Below the pieces are notes generated by a model. It made no database searches. It was not told the origin of the DNA and worked only from the letters and a program-made list of their open reading frames with translations. Made by a program: the position numbers and the translations under genes. From Conidiobolus incongruus B7586 (taxonomy: Eukaryota > Entomophthoromycota > Entomophthoromycetes > Entomophthorales > Conidiobolaceae), in contig JNEM01016709.1 in the NCBI GenBank assembly GCA_000697335.1, positions 1-49,435 on the forward strand: DNA of 49,435 nt, given 5' to 3'. This document shows, in pieces, positions 46,011 through 49,435 of the stretch (positions are counted from its first letter, which is position 1; each line of letters starts with the position of its first letter).

Positions 46011-48340
46011 ATTGCTCGAAAATCTTTCCAAGATTTTAATGATTATGAAGCTTTATTTCCCATATAATACTTTATATCGACATCTAAAACATTTGAAGTA
46101 GTAATTATAATCTTTAGTGAATTCTTATTTTTTATTAAAAAATTTGATACCATTATACATTTCAATATACTTTATTAATCAATTCAGAATAATGACGAAG
46201 ATATCATTAATCGTTGCAAATATATTAATATTTGTAATCAGTTTTCAGTGAACAATTGAAAATCATATTATCAGTAGTGGAACTGGAATCTTTATTTCTA
46301 TTTAATAAACTGGTACAAAATATTGAAGTTAGTGTTATATTTCAAAATTAATCATCCATTCCAGTTTGATAGCTAAACCAATATTATTTCTATTTTAAGC
46401 TGGCTTTGTCATTCTATAATTAAAGGATACTCTTTGTTCTCTTTGTTCTCTTTGTTCTATTAGATTATATCCAAATCCTATATCATTCATTTAAGCAACT
46501 ATTTAAACTCAAAGGTGATAAAGATTGAGAAATTTTTTTAGAATATTCTGCTATAACGCTTCAACAATAGGTTCTAAAACCTACAGTCCTGATATGTTAA
46601 AGTTTAGGGTTAATAAATAATTTATTAAATTATATTTTTAGTGTTTTTCTAACAATGGTCCTTACTTACAAAACTTATTATAAAATAGAACACTAGAAAA
46701 TAATTATTGATAAACTTGTGTATTATATCAGAAATTTCTTTGCATTTTTTAGGTTTAAGTTTTAAACTATAATATTAATTTAATAACAAAGGTTACTTAT
46801 TATATCCATTAAATTATATATAATTGTAATCATTTCAAAAATATTATTTTGTCCTCATATATTGATATATCTAATATATTATTATATTTCTACAAAATAA
46901 TTTTGATAAATATCTTAAAAATTAATTTTAGTAAAAGATATTAAGCTAATAGAATTTAGAAGCTTGGTATTTTTATTAATATTTAATATATAATATATGA
47001 ATTATTATAAAAAAAATTAAAAAAAAATATAATTAGCCATCACTTTTAACTATTTATTGCCTGGTTCTGCTAAATAGTTTAATATATATTTAAAAATAGA
47101 TTAATACATTATTCAACATATCGGTTGTATTTTAATTTAAAGACTATTAATTCATATTAATATATTTAATGGATGTAATTTACATCATATTTTTGAATAA
47201 TATGAATATAATATCTGAATTGTATAATTAACGATTTAAAATTAAATAAGTTAAATATATACCATATATCAATTTTCAATATATTAATGATTAATTCAGT
47301 TCCATCTTTACAATAGTTAATTTATTTTATAATCTTCAAAATTAGCACTAATTACAGAATAGTTGATTTATTTGATAAAAATCTACTTAATTATGAATAA
47401 AATCCAGTATATTAATTGAAATCAAATTTATTTTTTATATATTATTTTATCTTTAAAAAATTAACAAATAAATTGAATTAAAATTGATTAGATATTTATA
47501 ATGGATTCAATCATCATTCAGTGTTTAAAATTGATGAAGGTATTAATTACAAAAAGAAAACTATTAATAACAATAATCTTTTAAATTAATATTAAGTATC
47601 TATTTAAGTGAAAATAAAATTTTATTTGACTGGAGCTTAAAATTAGCTTAGTTATTAAATTCTATTTATAGGTTACTACAAGATATACTTAAGTTTAGAA
47701 ATTATTTAATTTTAATATAATAATAAATATAATGATTTGTTTTCCATTTATCAATCAAATAAATCTCAGAATTTCAATAAAAATTAAATAATAAAAAAGT
47801 TTAAGATAAAAATTTAATATTTAATAATAAAAATAAAGTATTCAACAAAATATTTTATCTTATAAAATAATTTTAAATTTATTATTATTAAAGATACAAT
47901 GAATATAAATTTTTATTAATATGTGTATTAAATTATTAAATATCAAAAATTTAAAAATATTTCATAAATTATATATATATATCTAAATTATTAAATTATC
48001 TAATTTTGAAATTTAATAAAATTTATTAATATTCAGTTAAAATAAAACTTAAATTATTAAATTTCTTATATAGTTTTATTTTTATATTAATTTTTGATTA
48101 ATTTAAAAGCTTATAATTTTATAGTTAGTTATAAAAATATATATTAACTTATAAAAAAAGTCATATAATCAAAAACACTATTATTTTTATTAATAACTTA
48201 ATTAATATTTAATGAGATAAACCTATATTAAGTAATTAAAATTATATATATTAGTCAATATTATAGATTATTAAATAATAATATTTAGTTATTAATTGGT
48301 TAAAATATCAACATTTAAATTTTACTTGAAATGAATTTAT
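46011..48340. other. AT-rich intergenic with a short coding-like relic
   Basis: Contains three copies of the 9-mer CTTTGTTCT at 46432-46458. On the minus strand around 46320-46500 a frame reads I-G-F-G-Y-N-L-I-E-Q-R-E-Q-R-E-Q-R then V-S-F-N-Y-R-M-T-K-P-A, so the 9-mers encode an E-Q-R repeat if this was coding. Nothing else seen. Confidence 0.4.
46432..46458. repeat. Three tandem copies of CTTTGTTCT
   Basis: Perfect 9-bp tandem repeat, 27 bp in all. Its length of a multiple of three fits a coding origin on the minus strand (Glu-Gln-Arg repeats). Confidence 0.9.
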
Positions 48341-48960
48341 ATTGATAAGCTTTTGATAGTAAAAAAAATTAAAAATTTTAATATTTATTTTTAGCTTTTT
48401 TAACTTTTTTAAGTTTATAAGGTATAAAATAAACTAACTTCTTATATTAAAAAAAATTAATCTTATTTCATTTTTCTTAAATATACTCTTAAAATTAATT
48501 TAATTTTTTTGTTAAAAGGAAAGTTTTTATAGCTTTTTTTGACTAATTTTAAAGATATTTAATTAAATTAAAGTTAAAAAATTAAAGAAATAGTTCTATA
48601 ACTATTATTTTGTTATTTTTAAGTTATTTAATAATAAAAGTTAAAATATAATAAAAAATATTATTTTACTATAAAATAATATTATATTTATTTAACTTAT
48701 ATTACTCAATAATTTTTTTTAATTTATTATTTAGAGTATTTTAATATATCTTAATATTAATTTTTTAATTGATTTGATAAAGATATTTATATTTAAAAAT
48801 AATATATATTATTTAATAATAATTAATCTATTATTATATTTGTTAAAAGACTAGTTCTCTAAATTCTTATATACACTTTCATATAATCCAATTAACTATA
48901 AATTATATCATTAATTTATACTTATATAGTTAAATTAATTGTATAAATAGTATTAAGTTA
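48341..48960. other. Extremely AT-rich tract, possible hypermutated relic
   Basis: Very low GC with many TTAA and AAATTT words, like the mariner fossil. No protein family could be read in any frame, so this is only a compositional likeness. Confidence 0.3.
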
Positions 48961-49250
48961 TCTAATAAACTAGGTTCCTCTTTTTCCTCTCAATTCTTAC
49001 TATTTTTTACTTTTACACTATTTCTAAGATTGAGACTATATTCTGTTGATATTGTAGGATATTGGCACTACCTAATATAAATCTTAATATATCAGTGACT
49101 CATCCTAGTTTGAAGCTTAATTAAACTTTGTTTACACTTGCACACTACAGCCACGTTATATTACCACGTTCTGCGCCACACTACTTTTATATTAAGTCTT
49201 CCTCTGCACTATATTAGTTTAACTACCACTACGCTTACAATATTTTTGGG
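48961..49250 (+). other. Third C-rich, G-poor island
   Basis: GC-richer than its flanks; 48961-49020 holds 14 C and 2 G, and 49141-49200 holds 18 C and 6 G. It includes GGATATTGGCACTACC and GCGCCACACTAC. No open frame or RNA family seen. Part of a long terminal repeat or another mobile-element end is possible, but no duplicate is in the window. Confidence 0.3.
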
Positions 49251-49435
49251 TAAAATTAATATGATAGTTATAAAATAATATTATATCTTTTTAAAATATT
49301 TAATTTTTCCAATAATTTATTAAAATATATTTTTATTTTATTAAATTAAATAACTTTAATAAATTTTATTTAATATTAATAATAATATTTAAATTTTTAT
49401 TTAATTTTATAATATGATTTTTTAATTAAATATAT
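49251..49435. other. AT-rich sequence to the window end
   Basis: Nothing recognised. Confidence 0.6.

Overview
The window looks like nuclear DNA of a very AT-rich fungus, perhaps an early-diverging one; the lineage cannot be fixed by eye. Evidence: homocitrate synthase of the fungal alpha-aminoadipate lysine pathway, a CaMK-type kinase, 14-TM DHA2 drug transporters, an Ale1-like acyltransferase, eukaryotic tRNAs, and many short GT-AG introns (41-104 bp) ending in T-rich ...TTAG. Genes are far richer in GC than the intergenic DNA, so coding islands stand out.

Layout. 1-5.9 kb: AT-rich DNA holding a complete but hypermutated PIF/Harbinger-type DNA transposon (877-3429) with matched inverted repeats and an ATT duplication. 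5.9-7.5 kb: a PH-domain protein (minus) with a second exon that I infer. 7.5-14.1 kb: gene-poor, with a G-poor island and a solo LTR (12.5-12.9 kb). 14.1-15.5 kb: homocitrate synthase (minus, 3 exons), with four Gcn4-type sites upstream. 17.9 kb: tRNA-Ser(GCU). 18.3-19.7 kb: CaM-dependent protein kinase (minus, 7 exons, two of them micro-exons of 11 and 8 nt). 20.9 kb: initiator tRNA-Met. 22.5-26.5 kb: the densest block: MBOAT lysophospholipid acyltransferase (plus), a WDR53-like WD40 protein (minus, 9 exons, odd splice donors and one extra base), SDH assembly factor 3 (minus), elongator tRNA-Met. 27-31.7 kb: a coiled-coil protein (minus) divergent from a membrane-anchored PDI-like protein (plus, 5 exons), then tRNA-Lys(CUU). 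32.4-46 kb: three same-strand DHA2 transporter paralogues (two intact, one pseudogene) spread among AT-rich DNA with a mariner-family fossil (about 36.25-37.27 kb). 46-49.4 kb: AT-rich DNA with unexplained coding-like and G-poor patches.

The genes are a mix of housekeeping functions (lysine synthesis, lipid remodelling, ER folding, complex II assembly, Ca2+ signalling) with no operon-like link. The most informative signals are the two DNA transposon fossils. Their reading frames lack visible indels but carry stops and amino-acid changes explained by C-to-T/G-to-A transitions, which resembles repeat-targeted hypermutation (RIP-like). Other highlights are the micro-exons in the kinase, the hidden 3' exon of the PH gene, the damaged or atypically spliced WDR53-like gene, and the transporter family with one dying copy.
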